IMG/VR virus record: IMGVR_UViG_3300025883_000003
Location: 1 to 64,000 of that record
From: a virus
DNA: 64,000 bases
Direction: 5' to 3' (one strand)
Under the pieces are notes generated by a model. It searched no databases and was not told the origin of the DNA. It was given only the letters and a program-made list of their open reading frames with translations. Shown piece after piece: positions 56,353 through 64,000 of this stretch (position 1 is its first letter; each line of letters starts with the position of its first letter). A program made the translations under genes and the position numbers.

Positions 56353-58272
56353 ATGGCACGGACATTCATACGACAAGACATTCAGATCGGGAGTACGAAC
56401 GATACTCTCATCGGATTCAATGATGCGGTATCGCCCGCAGCAACAATGGAATCGGGCGCCGGCACGGTAGCGGACGACCTGAACAACTTGCGCTCGATGG
56501 TTTCGAACCTGATCGATGTGCAAGCGGGCAATTGGTACACCGATGCCAACATCCCGGCCACGTTGGAGACGGGCGTCAAGCGAGGCGTCAACGATCTGAA
56601 CAGCGGCCTTCATGCGGTCGAGAAAAAGCGCATCTTGCGCGACGTTCACAATCTGGTCGATGTTTGCGCTGGCGCTGCGGCGACCGGAACCCTGACCGCT
56701 GGGGGACAGCCGGCGAATGACGATACGGTCACGATCGGCTCGCAAGTTTACACTTGGAAGACGGTCCTGACGGGCGCGGCCGATGAAGTGTTCATTGGCG
56801 GTACTGTGGCGCTTTCGCTAGAGAACCTACGTCGCGCCATCAACGCCGATGGCGTCGCGGGCACAAACTACGGCACGGGCACAGTCGCCAATGCCGATGT
56901 GACCGCCACTGATACGGCCACGACCGTAGTCGCGACGGCGATTATCGGAGGCACGGCTGGTAACTCGATCGCCACGACCGAAAGCGGAGCAACCACGAGC
57001 TGGGGCGGCGCAACGCTCTCCGGTGGTCTGGATGCCAACTTTTTGATCCTTGGTACTGGCGAGCTTCCGACGCAGACCATAGCCGCAGTCGGTTTGGTTT
57101 CCACGCTGGGCACCGTAGTCGCGGCGCACACCGGAACCTTCGGTACACACTCGCTCGATGAGGTGGCGGGCTCCAACGCCTTGAGCCCCTTGAACCTCAT
57201 GCTCATCGTGGACGGCGACACTCGCGACCCGATCCTATCAGCCGGTAGGGAAGTCTGGGGTCTGTTGCAGTCCGAAAGCGCAACGGATGGTCATACCATT
57301 ACGGATGCCACCACGACGCGCGTTCAGATTTCATTCGTGGTCGAGAACGCTACTGGCGACGATCTCATAGCGTGCCCAGTGGGTGACATTTCGGGCAAGT
57401 GCGTCGACTACACGACTCGCGAGCGAGTTCGCTTCGAAGACCTGAACGAAGCCGACTTCTTGCGCGGCGCCATCGTGGATATCGGTGCTGGCACTGGCAC
57501 CGTGGACCTGCAAACGGCCTACGACAATCAGGGTTCTACCCCGATCGACTCCACGACGAACGTGTTCGTCGATTTGGAGGGTCCAGGGATCAAGCATTGC
57601 TGGCGCGACGACCTAGAAGCAGAGCTGTTCTGCATCATTGAGGGCAGTGCGGGTGGTACTACTCAGATTGCGATCTCATCGGACGTTGACACTTTCAACG
57701 TGGATGCGGTCGTCAATGACTTCGCGAATGGCGTGACGGTCAATAGCGATGGCACAAGGCCCATCGAGGTCGGCGTCACCGATGGCGTCATCGAAAGCAC
57801 GGCGGGCAATCTTCGGGTCAACTCCGCGGACGAGCTGTACCTAGATGATGTAAACCAGACGGGCTCCACGTGGGCACAGACCGATGGTATCAAGCTCTCC
57901 GAGACCACGGCGGAGTGGGATGCCTTCGAAACGGCGTTCGGCGAGGTCTCGCTCTTGAACGCAATCACGCAGGCGTACGCCGGGCAGATTCGTACCAAGG
58001 TCCAGGCGACCGTTACGAGCAATATCACGGCGAGCAACGATGTGAACGGTCCCGGCACCGCGCACGCCAACACGGATGTGGATCTTGCGCCGTTCCAGAA
58101 CGTCACGTTCAACACGGACGTTGACGTGTTCCTGAATGGTGAGCTAATGAGGCACACCGATGACGTGGTAGCGGGGGGTACACCGGCAGACGGCGACTTG
58201 CAGTTCCTTTTCAATCTGAAGGGGACCGGCACCAAGCCCGACCAAATCACCGTCATTGTGAACGGACAGTAA
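56353..58272 (+). CDS. Large putative structural/appendage protein
   Basis: 639 residues with AGGGGG before the ATG. A short helical head (VADDLNNLRSMVSNLIDVQA) is followed by Thr/Val/Gly-rich Ig-like or beta-helical sequence. The C-terminal VFLNGELMRHTDDVVAGG resembles the L/VFLNG.L appendage motif of the previous protein. Likely a virion surface or fibre component. No enzyme motif is seen. Confidence 0.5.
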   Translation: MARTFIRQDIQIGSTNDTLIGFNDAVSPAATMESGAGTVADDLNNLRSMVSNLIDVQAGNWYTDANIPATLETGVKRGVNDLNSGLHAVEKKRILRDVHNLVDVCAGAAATGTLTAGGQPANDDTVTIGSQVYTWKTVLTGAADEVFIGGTVALSLENLRRAINADGVAGTNYGTGTVANADVTATDTATTVVATAIIGGTAGNSIATTESGATTSWGGATLSGGLDANFLILGTGELPTQTIAAVGLVSTLGTVVAAHTGTFGTHSLDEVAGSNALSPLNLMLIVDGDTRDPILSAGREVWGLLQSESATDGHTITDATTTRVQISFVVENATGDDLIACPVGDISGKCVDYTTRERVRFEDLNEADFLRGAIVDIGAGTGTVDLQTAYDNQGSTPIDSTTNVFVDLEGPGIKHCWRDDLEAELFCIIEGSAGGTTQIAISSDVDTFNVDAVVNDFANGVTVNSDGTRPIEVGVTDGVIESTAGNLRVNSADELYLDDVNQTGSTWAQTDGIKLSETTAEWDAFETAFGEVSLLNAITQAYAGQIRTKVQATVTSNITASNDVNGPGTAHANTDVDLAPFQNVTFNTDVDVFLNGELMRHTDDVVAGGTPADGDLQFLFNLKGTGTKPDQITVIVNGQ

Positions 58273-58276
58273 GCAC

Positions 58277-58909
58277 ATGAATGAACGCGTTCTCGGTAAG
58301 ATTGAGGTTTCGGGGCTGATCGGGGAACAGCTCGATGCGGCGCTTCAGCTTGCCGAGAACGAGGTTCAACAGCGTAAGGGGATGCAGTTCGGTTGCCAGT
58401 CCGCGGGCAAGGCAATAGCCGGGCTGCTTCCGCATATCGACAAGAGCTGCGATGAGGGTGAGTTCGATGGGCTCGAAGGGGTCGAGCTGCGCAACGCGAT
58501 CAAGAAATGGATCGTGCGCGCCAACGATGCGGTCGAGAATCTGTACAAGCGCGCGCAAGCCGAAGAAATGGTGGCGCATGGGAAGGCCGCGGCGATGAAG
58601 ACCGCGGTCACGATCGTCCAGCGTTATCACGACTCCGCAGCCGCGCGACACGCGCAGCTCACGGCGGAGCCTGAGCCCGACGATGGGACTGGGGATAACA
58701 AGGGTCGACGATCCGGCGAGCGCCCCGGCGTTAGCTCGCTTGACGAGCGGCGGGAGCAAGCCGCGCGTGAGCGTGCGGCGAAATCGGAAGCTGACGCAGA
58801 GAAGACCGTCGACGCTGCGCTCAAAGCTGCGGCGCCTACGAAGCGAGCGACTAAGAAGCGAACGACTAAGAAGCGCGCACCAAAGAAGACCCCGAAGAAG
58901 GGCAACTAG
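58277..58909 (+). CDS. Helical protein with histone H1-like C-terminal tail
   Basis: 210 residues. Helical N-terminal part (LIGEQLDAALQLAENEVQQR, then NAIKKWIVRANDAVENLYKR) and a Lys/Arg/Thr tail (KRATKKRTTKKRAPKKTPKK). The tail is like those of the UvsX-like and putative small-terminase proteins. It may bind DNA or other acidic surfaces in the virion. Function unknown. Confidence 0.5.
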   Translation: MNERVLGKIEVSGLIGEQLDAALQLAENEVQQRKGMQFGCQSAGKAIAGLLPHIDKSCDEGEFDGLEGVELRNAIKKWIVRANDAVENLYKRAQAEEMVAHGKAAAMKTAVTIVQRYHDSAAARHAQLTAEPEPDDGTGDNKGRRSGERPGVSSLDERREQAARERAAKSEADAEKTVDAALKAAAPTKRATKKRTTKKRAPKKTPKKGN

Positions 58910-58912
58910 CAC

Positions 58913-59368
58913 GTGGCGGGCGCGCGCGATGAACGGGTCAATGATCTTTTCTTCTGCGATCAGACCGCGGAAGGCAATCCCAACGAAGAAGGGATGGTCC
59001 GCTATGTGAGCGGCGATCTCGTGGCGCTTCTAGGCGGCGTCGTCAAGAGCCTCACGGCCGGCGTGGGGGGCGGGATCACACCTAGCCAGCACCGCGCGCT
59101 CGACCAGCTTGTTCACGGCATTGCCGAGAACAGCTTCGATGAGGTCATCTACACCGGCACCAAGGTCACGTCGATCATTGTGTGGACCAGCGTCGCCAAA
59201 ACAACGAAGATCCGCGAAGAGCTATTCACGTACACGGGGAACCAGGCGACAACGATCGTCACCAAGCAATACAATGCGGCGGGGACATTGATCGTGGGCG
59301 AAACGATGACTGAGACAGTGAGCTACACGGGCAGCAAGGTTGACGATATCACGCGGGTCATGAGCTAA
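58913..59368 (+). CDS. Putative structural protein
   Basis: 151 residues, GTG start. Beta-rich C-terminal half (ELFTYTGNQATTIVTKQYN then TMTETVSYTGSKVDDITRVM) suggests a small virion protein. TAATG overlap with the next gene. Confidence 0.45.
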   Translation: MAGARDERVNDLFFCDQTAEGNPNEEGMVRYVSGDLVALLGGVVKSLTAGVGGGITPSQHRALDQLVHGIAENSFDEVIYTGTKVTSIIVWTSVAKTTKIREELFTYTGNQATTIVTKQYNAAGTLIVGETMTETVSYTGSKVDDITRVMS

Positions 59369-60453
59369 TGGCTGGCGTCGTCGTTCTGAATCAAGTTCCC
59401 GTCACGCTCTACGATTCAGCGGGTAATGAGATCGCGCCGGCAACGCAGGCCACGCTCGAAGCAGCTCGCGTGCTGTTGGCGTCGCTCGAAGGCAAAGACT
59501 TTGCGACGCAGGCCACGCTCGCGACGCGCGCATCCGAAGCCACGCTTGAAGCCGCGCGTGTGCTGTTGGTATCCCTAAACGCCAAAGACTTCTCGACCGC
59601 AGCGAACCAAGTGGCGCTGGGCGTCATTCTGGGCGCGATTGAAACCAAGGTCGCCACGGAGACCACGCTCGCCGCTATCAAAGACACGGACGGGATCAAA
59701 AAGATCACCGATCCGCTGCCCGCCGGAACGAACATTATCGGCGGCACTCGCCTCTACGATCACAATGGGAATCCGCTATCGGTACAGGATGGCGTGGCCT
59801 ATCCCGCCGGCAACGATCACTTGCTGATCGGCGGTGTCCATGAATCAGACGGCAACACGTACCACGCACGGATGAGGGACGACTTTGTTACCCCGGCGAC
59901 CAAGCGCATCCTGGTCGAAGCGGCCATCGCTCCGGGGTCATCCATCGCCACGACTACCGGCGCAAGCGCGGGGGAAGGAGCCGTCGCAGAGCGGCTTTTG
60001 AATGGCAGCTCTTACGATATGGTGGTGAACGGGTCGGGTACGCCAGTCACTTTCCAGTTCGATGCGCTTCCGGTTGACGACGTTGTGCTCAATAGCTTGC
60101 GGCTCGTGTTCTCTGCGGGCTTTTTTGACTTCACTGGCAACGCCTTCGGTAAAGGGGGCGGTGCTTTGAGTAACGGCGTTACCGCAAGCATCGTGTCAAA
60201 CAACGGCGCGTTCTCTGGGCAGCTAGCGGAGCTGATGGTGAACGAAGATTTCCTTCGCTTGCTCGACTTCTCGGTATCGCAGGCGGGTTCTACGGACGTG
60301 ATGGCGGCGAGCGTTCCCTTCACGGGGAATATCCGATTGGTGGGAGGGAGCAGCGATTACGTTCGTGTCACCATCAACGATAACCTGACTCCCGGCTCGC
60401 GAGGTATCACCCACTTCACGGCCACGGTTTACGGCACGGAGATCATGCCCTAA
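59368..60453 (+). CDS. Putative structural protein with repeated helical segment
   Basis: 361 residues. The N-terminal 80 residues contain a repeated ATLEAARVLL.SL..KDF unit, likely a helical or coiled repeat. The rest is beta-rich (LVFSAGFFDFTGNAFGKGGG). Gene order and overlaps place it in the virion appendage cluster. Family not recognised. Confidence 0.5.
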   Translation: MAGVVVLNQVPVTLYDSAGNEIAPATQATLEAARVLLASLEGKDFATQATLATRASEATLEAARVLLVSLNAKDFSTAANQVALGVILGAIETKVATETTLAAIKDTDGIKKITDPLPAGTNIIGGTRLYDHNGNPLSVQDGVAYPAGNDHLLIGGVHESDGNTYHARMRDDFVTPATKRILVEAAIAPGSSIATTTGASAGEGAVAERLLNGSSYDMVVNGSGTPVTFQFDALPVDDVVLNSLRLVFSAGFFDFTGNAFGKGGGALSNGVTASIVSNNGAFSGQLAELMVNEDFLRLLDFSVSQAGSTDVMAASVPFTGNIRLVGGSSDYVRVTINDNLTPGSRGITHFTATVYGTEIMP

Positions 60454-61460
60454 TGGCTCATAAGTTCAACGAAGACCGCTCTCTTGTGATTGCCGATCGC
60501 AATCTCACGCTAGGCCAAGCCGCGTTCACACGGCAGGACAACGGCACGGAGCCCATGAATATCAACGGGTCGGCTTCTGGCGCTCCCGTCAATCTTTGGA
60601 ATGGCAGTGGCGGGGCCGGTGACGCAGGCGCGGATTGGGCTGTGTCTGGCGTGGGCTCTGAACAAGCGGCGGCAGCGTTTGCTGGCGACGATGGCTGGGA
60701 CACCGGGGTGACCGCGCAGAACGACATAACCACGTTTGACAACGGCTCATTGCTGGACGTGGACGCGCTTTACGGGGACTTGCAGTTTCAGATCAATCCG
60801 CAGGCGTGGCCCGTAACTTCGCGGCTTCGAGTCGGATTCCTAGACGCGGCAAACAACCTTGTGGGCCAGTGGCGTCGGGTCGAAAACTACACCACAAACA
60901 TGGACCTTGGGATCTGGCAGCCGGTGTCGATTCCGATTGCGGACTTCGCGCTCACTGGCCAAGTGCAAAAGCTCCGATTCGAGTACCGGGTAACCAGCGG
61001 GCAACGGCACTATTTGGACGATATCAAGCTCGTGCCTTCCGGTGGCAGCGGTCCCTATCGGTTCCGGGTCGCTGCGCCCGATGCGCTTACGAAGTACCAC
61101 GTTTCCATGATCGTGTTCATCGTGAGCGGGCCTAGTGCGGGCTGGACTTCGACGACGTTTGCGAACATCGGCGCGCTTCCAAAGGGGCTCATCCTTCGGC
61201 AGCGGCGGGTCTCGGATGGTGAGATATTGTGGAGCTTCAACAGCAAAGACAATGTAGAGCTGTTCGGGCGCTACCACCCCCAAGACGATATCGAGTTCGC
61301 CGATGGCACCTTGCTTGTCGGGTTCATGGTGAAGCCCGGCAAAGCGAGCATCGTGGTGACCGATGACGATGTGTTGGAGTTCGTCGTGAGAGACGACTTG
61401 AGTGCGCTGAGTGCGGCGCGCGCCTTTGCGCACTTCGGCACGGAGGTAATTGAGCCATGA
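60453..61460 (+). CDS. Putative carbohydrate-binding-like structural protein
   Basis: 335 residues. Segments like SRLRVGFLDAANNLVGQWRR then KLRFEYRVTSGQRHYLDDIK resemble a jelly-roll or carbohydrate-binding module. It probably forms part of a host-contact appendage. It begins with a TAATG overlap. Confidence 0.5.
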   Translation: MAHKFNEDRSLVIADRNLTLGQAAFTRQDNGTEPMNINGSASGAPVNLWNGSGGAGDAGADWAVSGVGSEQAAAAFAGDDGWDTGVTAQNDITTFDNGSLLDVDALYGDLQFQINPQAWPVTSRLRVGFLDAANNLVGQWRRVENYTTNMDLGIWQPVSIPIADFALTGQVQKLRFEYRVTSGQRHYLDDIKLVPSGGSGPYRFRVAAPDALTKYHVSMIVFIVSGPSAGWTSTTFANIGALPKGLILRQRRVSDGEILWSFNSKDNVELFGRYHPQDDIEFADGTLLVGFMVKPGKASIVVTDDDVLEFVVRDDLSALSAARAFAHFGTEVIEP

Positions 61461-62179
61461 GTATCAGCATGAAGCGGGCGCCGACCACGAGCGACGGCCG
61501 GCCGATTTCGCTCACAAGCCGCTTTCGTGGCAACGTCGATCCGTTCTTTGCGGGCTCAGGGGATAATGAGAACGGACGCGGGCAAGACGCGCTGTTTTGC
61601 ATCCATTGGCCGAGCGCGCCTAGCGCCCCCGAAGACAAGGCGTTCGACTTCGGGTTCTGCGACTGGATCTACATCGCCAAGGGCACCATGCGCTGGATCA
61701 ATGGTGGGCCGGGGGACTTCATTAGCTTCTACGCGTACGCGCCCGCCACTACGGTCACGCCGAACGCGGGGGCCGGTAACTGCAATCTCGTGGCCACGGG
61801 AATGGGCTTCAATATGATCGTCGCTGCGGCCGGCAATGGGAGTCATGACTACTCCGATGAAGTGCCGGTGCCGGCCTTCGATGCAGACGGCGAGCCCAAC
61901 GGTTACTGGGCGTGGGACGAGCCTGACACGGGCAAGGGAGTCATGAGCTTCGTAGGTGACGGCAAGAGCATGTACAACCTGTACGACGCCACGTTGCCGC
62001 TTGTGTACTGGGTCAAGAAAATGCCGATGCTAGGCGACGGGCAGACGGTGCTGCACCCCGAAACCAAGGCACGCAAAGTGCTCCCCCATTGGAAGTTCAA
62101 AGTGACCGTGCACAACGAGGCGCTTGGCCCACTACAAGTGAGTTGGCATCTGGATTGCGCACGGCGGAGTACGTTATGA
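61457..62179 (+). CDS. Putative structural protein
   Basis: 240 residues, ATGA overlap. Beta-rich with FDFGFCDWIYIAKGTMRWI and a Trp/Asp-rich middle (NGYWAWDEPDTGKG). It is the last clear member of the second structural cluster. Not recognised. Confidence 0.5.
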   Translation: MSISMKRAPTTSDGRPISLTSRFRGNVDPFFAGSGDNENGRGQDALFCIHWPSAPSAPEDKAFDFGFCDWIYIAKGTMRWINGGPGDFISFYAYAPATTVTPNAGAGNCNLVATGMGFNMIVAAAGNGSHDYSDEVPVPAFDADGEPNGYWAWDEPDTGKGVMSFVGDGKSMYNLYDATLPLVYWVKKMPMLGDGQTVLHPETKARKVLPHWKFKVTVHNEALGPLQVSWHLDCARRSTL

Positions 62180-62197
62180 GCACGCAAGGGGGGAAAT

Positions 62198-63112
62198 ATG
62201 CGCGCACTGGTTTTAGGGGGCGGGGGTAGCAAGGGGCCGTACCATTTGGGTGCGATCACCACGTTGCTATCCCAAGGATATCGGTTCGATCTATTCGCGG
62301 GCGTGAGCGTGGGGGCGCTCGTCGCCGCGTATCTGGCGCAGTTCGATGATCGCGAAGTGCTCATGGGGCACCGTGCGCTGGTCGATACCATGCTGCGCGT
62401 GAACACGCGGGATATCTGGCGCAACTGGAAGTTCTGGCGCCGCGCCGCGGGCATGTGGAAGTCGAGCATCTACAACTCCAAGGGGCTTCACCGGCTCATC
62501 GATAAGAGCATCGATCCAAAGAAGGTGCGGGAGAGCGGAAAGAAGCTGCGCATCGGGGCCGTGGATCTCTACAGCCGGGGCTACACGATCTTCGATGAGA
62601 ACTACGTTCCGCTCACCAAAGCCATTGCAGCGAGCGCATCGATTCCGTTCGCGTTCAGTCCGGTGGCGATGGGGGAGAGCCTTTGGATCGATGGGGGTGT
62701 GCGCAGTGTCACGCCGTTGGCGTCGGCCATTGAAGCGGGGGCCACCGAAGTCGTCGCGATCACCTTGCAAGCCAAGAACCCGAGCTTGCGGTTCGAAAAG
62801 AAACCCAACGCGCTCGACATTGGGCTCCGCTCGATTGATCTCATGAGCGATGAAATCGTCGCCAAGGATATCAAGATCGCGCAGCTCTACACGAAGGTCC
62901 GAAGCCTTGAGCTACAGCTCGCCGGGGCCACCGGGCGCTCGCTCGATAAGACCACGAACAAGCGGGCCGTGCATGTGCTCCACATCCGGCCGGAGTTGGG
63001 GCTGAACGAGGATAGCTCTGTGTTCGATCCCGCCGAAGCGGCACGGCTCTACCAGCAAGGCCAGGAAGACGCGCGTCACGCGGTGCTTGCGGACGTGCCC
63101 TTGACTACCTAA
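62198..63112 (+). CDS. Patatin-like phospholipase
   Basis: 304 residues with GGGG near the ATG. The three patatin signatures are present: glycine-rich oxyanion hole LGGGGSKG (residues 6-13), nucleophile elbow GVSVGA near 36-41, and catalytic DGG in LWIDGGVRS near 164. These give a Ser-Asp dyad for lipid acyl hydrolysis. Two routes are possible: a virion enzyme that helps penetrate a membrane, or an intracellular enzyme used in lysis. Phage-encoded patatins next to structural genes are uncommon. Confidence 0.85.
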   Translation: MRALVLGGGGSKGPYHLGAITTLLSQGYRFDLFAGVSVGALVAAYLAQFDDREVLMGHRALVDTMLRVNTRDIWRNWKFWRRAAGMWKSSIYNSKGLHRLIDKSIDPKKVRESGKKLRIGAVDLYSRGYTIFDENYVPLTKAIAASASIPFAFSPVAMGESLWIDGGVRSVTPLASAIEAGATEVVAITLQAKNPSLRFEKKPNALDIGLRSIDLMSDEIVAKDIKIAQLYTKVRSLELQLAGATGRSLDKTTNKRAVHVLHIRPELGLNEDSSVFDPAEAARLYQQGQEDARHAVLADVPLTT

Positions 63113-63127
63113 CCGACCGTATACTAT
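63101..63127 (+). promoter_or_regulatory. Possible promoter with shared AACCGACCGTATA element
   Basis: TTGACT (63101-63106) and TACTAT (63122-63127) with a short 15-base spacer; the ATG is nine bases after. The 13-base AACCGACCGTATA (63111-63123) also occurs at 2251-2263 in the divergent region upstream of the DUF6011 gene. The spacing is suboptimal, so confidence is moderate. Confidence 0.4.
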
Positions 63128-63136
63128 CGTGGGATA

Positions 63137-63805
63137 ATGACCGCGGAGCCATACCCTTGGGAGCGTGAAGCCGACGAATACGAAGGCGAGTCGGGCGGGT
63201 TCAAGGTTCGGCTTCGGCGGAACACGGAAATGGGCACGTGGTGCGGCTACATCATTATCCCCGAAGAGCATCCGTGGCATGGGCTTTCGTACGGCGATCT
63301 CGAAGAAAGCGGCGTGACCGTGCACGGCGGGGTCACGTACACAGGCGATGACATATTCCATGAAGAGTGGGCGGTCGGCTTTGACTGCGGGCACGCCTTT
63401 GACCTGATCCCCATGTTCGTAAGCGGGAAGTTCGCGGGCTCCGCACTCGAAACCATGAACGCAGGCACGTACCGGGACATGGCGTACGTGCTCGATGAGT
63501 GCCGGCAGTTGGCCGTGCAAGCGGGCAAGGTGTTCACGCCGCCGCCGTTACCGCGCTCGACCGATCCGCTCGACCGTTCCGATGACGAGCTGCGCCAAGC
63601 CTTGCGCGCGTTGCGTGGGGAAGCAGAGCCCGAGCCCAAACCGGAGCCCGTTCTCGATCCCGTGACGGGCACACCGCTTGAGTACACCCGCGAAATGGGC
63701 GAGACCGATGCGGAGTTCAAGCGGCGTATCATCGAAGATAACGCGCGCGTGGCTGCGGGCATGGCGCCCCGTCGCCGTCGTGTGGAGCGCAAAGACCCAT
63801 GGTAG
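63137..63805 (+). CDS. Hypothetical phage protein (GFDCGHAFD type)
   Basis: 222 residues. WCGYIIIPEEHPWHGLSYGD, VHGGVTYTG and WAVGFDCGHAFDL follow a pattern I associate with an uncharacterised phage and bacterial family. The linker contains DRSDDELRQALRALRGEAEP, a motif repeated at the start of the next gene. The C-terminus is basic. It overlaps the next gene by seven bases. Confidence 0.6.
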   Translation: MTAEPYPWEREADEYEGESGGFKVRLRRNTEMGTWCGYIIIPEEHPWHGLSYGDLEESGVTVHGGVTYTGDDIFHEEWAVGFDCGHAFDLIPMFVSGKFAGSALETMNAGTYRDMAYVLDECRQLAVQAGKVFTPPPLPRSTDPLDRSDDELRQALRALRGEAEPEPKPEPVLDPVTGTPLEYTREMGETDAEFKRRIIEDNARVAAGMAPRRRRVERKDPW

Positions 63806-64000
63806 AGGAAGACACCACCGGGCTGAGCGATGACGCGCTGCGAGACCGCTTGCGGGTGCTTCGTGGGGAGCCTGTACCCGAGCCCGCTCCAACGCCGGTT
63901 CCGGCTCCGATGCCCGCGTTCGCAATGCCTGATTTGCGCCCGTACGGGTTGCAGCCCTTGGAGATCACCGCGACCAAAGACGGCGTGTACGATTCGATTC
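63799..64000 (+). CDS. Hypothetical protein with shared LRxLRGE motif (3' partial)
   Basis: About 67 residues visible, cut by the window edge. The N-terminus GLSDDALRDRLRVLRGEPVP aligns with a segment of the upstream protein, followed by a Pro/Glu/Ala linker, suggesting a common short module joined to different domains. Function unknown. Confidence 0.5.
   Translation, partial: MVEEDTTGLSDDALRDRLRVLRGEPVPEPAPTPVPAPMPAFAMPDLRPYGLQPLEITATKDGVYDSI

Overview
This window is a G+C-rich stretch of a large tailed double-stranded DNA phage with a contractile tail (myovirus type). The evidence is a set of tail sheath, tube, tape-measure, hub, spike and baseplate J-like genes in canonical order, a phage-type replication and recombination module, almost gap-free coding, start-stop overlaps (ATGA, TAATG, GTGA) and AGGGGG-type ribosome binding sites. 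No rRNA, tRNA, integrase or CRISPR array was seen. The host is not identifiable. A membrane-protein cluster resembling a holin/spanin set weakly suggests a Gram-negative host.

Layout. 1-2201: the C-terminal end of an intein-containing reading frame, then three leftward small genes (an IS3/IS911 OrfA-like helix-turn-helix protein, a Cys-motif protein and a DUF6011-type protein). 2319-30106: the rightward late tail operon. It runs through a transglutaminase-like protein, neck and tail-completion proteins, sheath, tube, two tail-assembly chaperones with a likely +1 frameshift, tape measure, hub, spike, LysM/gp25-like baseplate protein, baseplate J, a large duplicated set of fibre or appendage genes, a beta-helix tail fibre, and four membrane proteins that may form a lysis cassette. 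30107-32684: two leftward genes with a strong promoter, and about 1.3 kb of mostly non-coding DNA with several hairpins. Three of these look like leftward intrinsic terminators.

32685-55599: the replication, recombination and regulation module. It holds a UvsW-like helicase, DnaB-like helicase, CHC2/Toprim primase, a divergent Cro/XRE-like repressor switch, a CobS/CobT-like AAA+/VWA pair, a sigma-region-2-like fusion protein, family A DNA polymerase, gp32-like SSB, UvsX/RecA, a single-chain Mre11-Rad50 (gp47-gp46) fusion, a RuvC-like resolvase, a possible small terminase and a Dam-like methyltransferase. 55587-64000: a second structural cluster of appendage or decoration-like proteins that ends with a patatin-like phospholipase and two related small proteins, the last cut by the window edge.

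Regulation. Sigma70-like promoters precede the leftward and early genes. Several carry palindromes in or beside the core promoter (TCGTATACGA, TACGGTGCACCGTA, TGGACGGT-CA-ACCGTCCA), and ACGGTC/GACCGT half-sites recur. Three promoters place the -10 hexamer exactly 6 nt before the start codon, which predicts leaderless mRNAs. The strongest candidates for novelty are the Mre11-Rad50 fusion, the repressor/operator network with leaderless starts, the +1 frameshift chaperones, the duplicated fibre cassettes, the sigma-like fusion, the phage CobS/CobT-like pair and the structured region at 31.4-32.7 kb.
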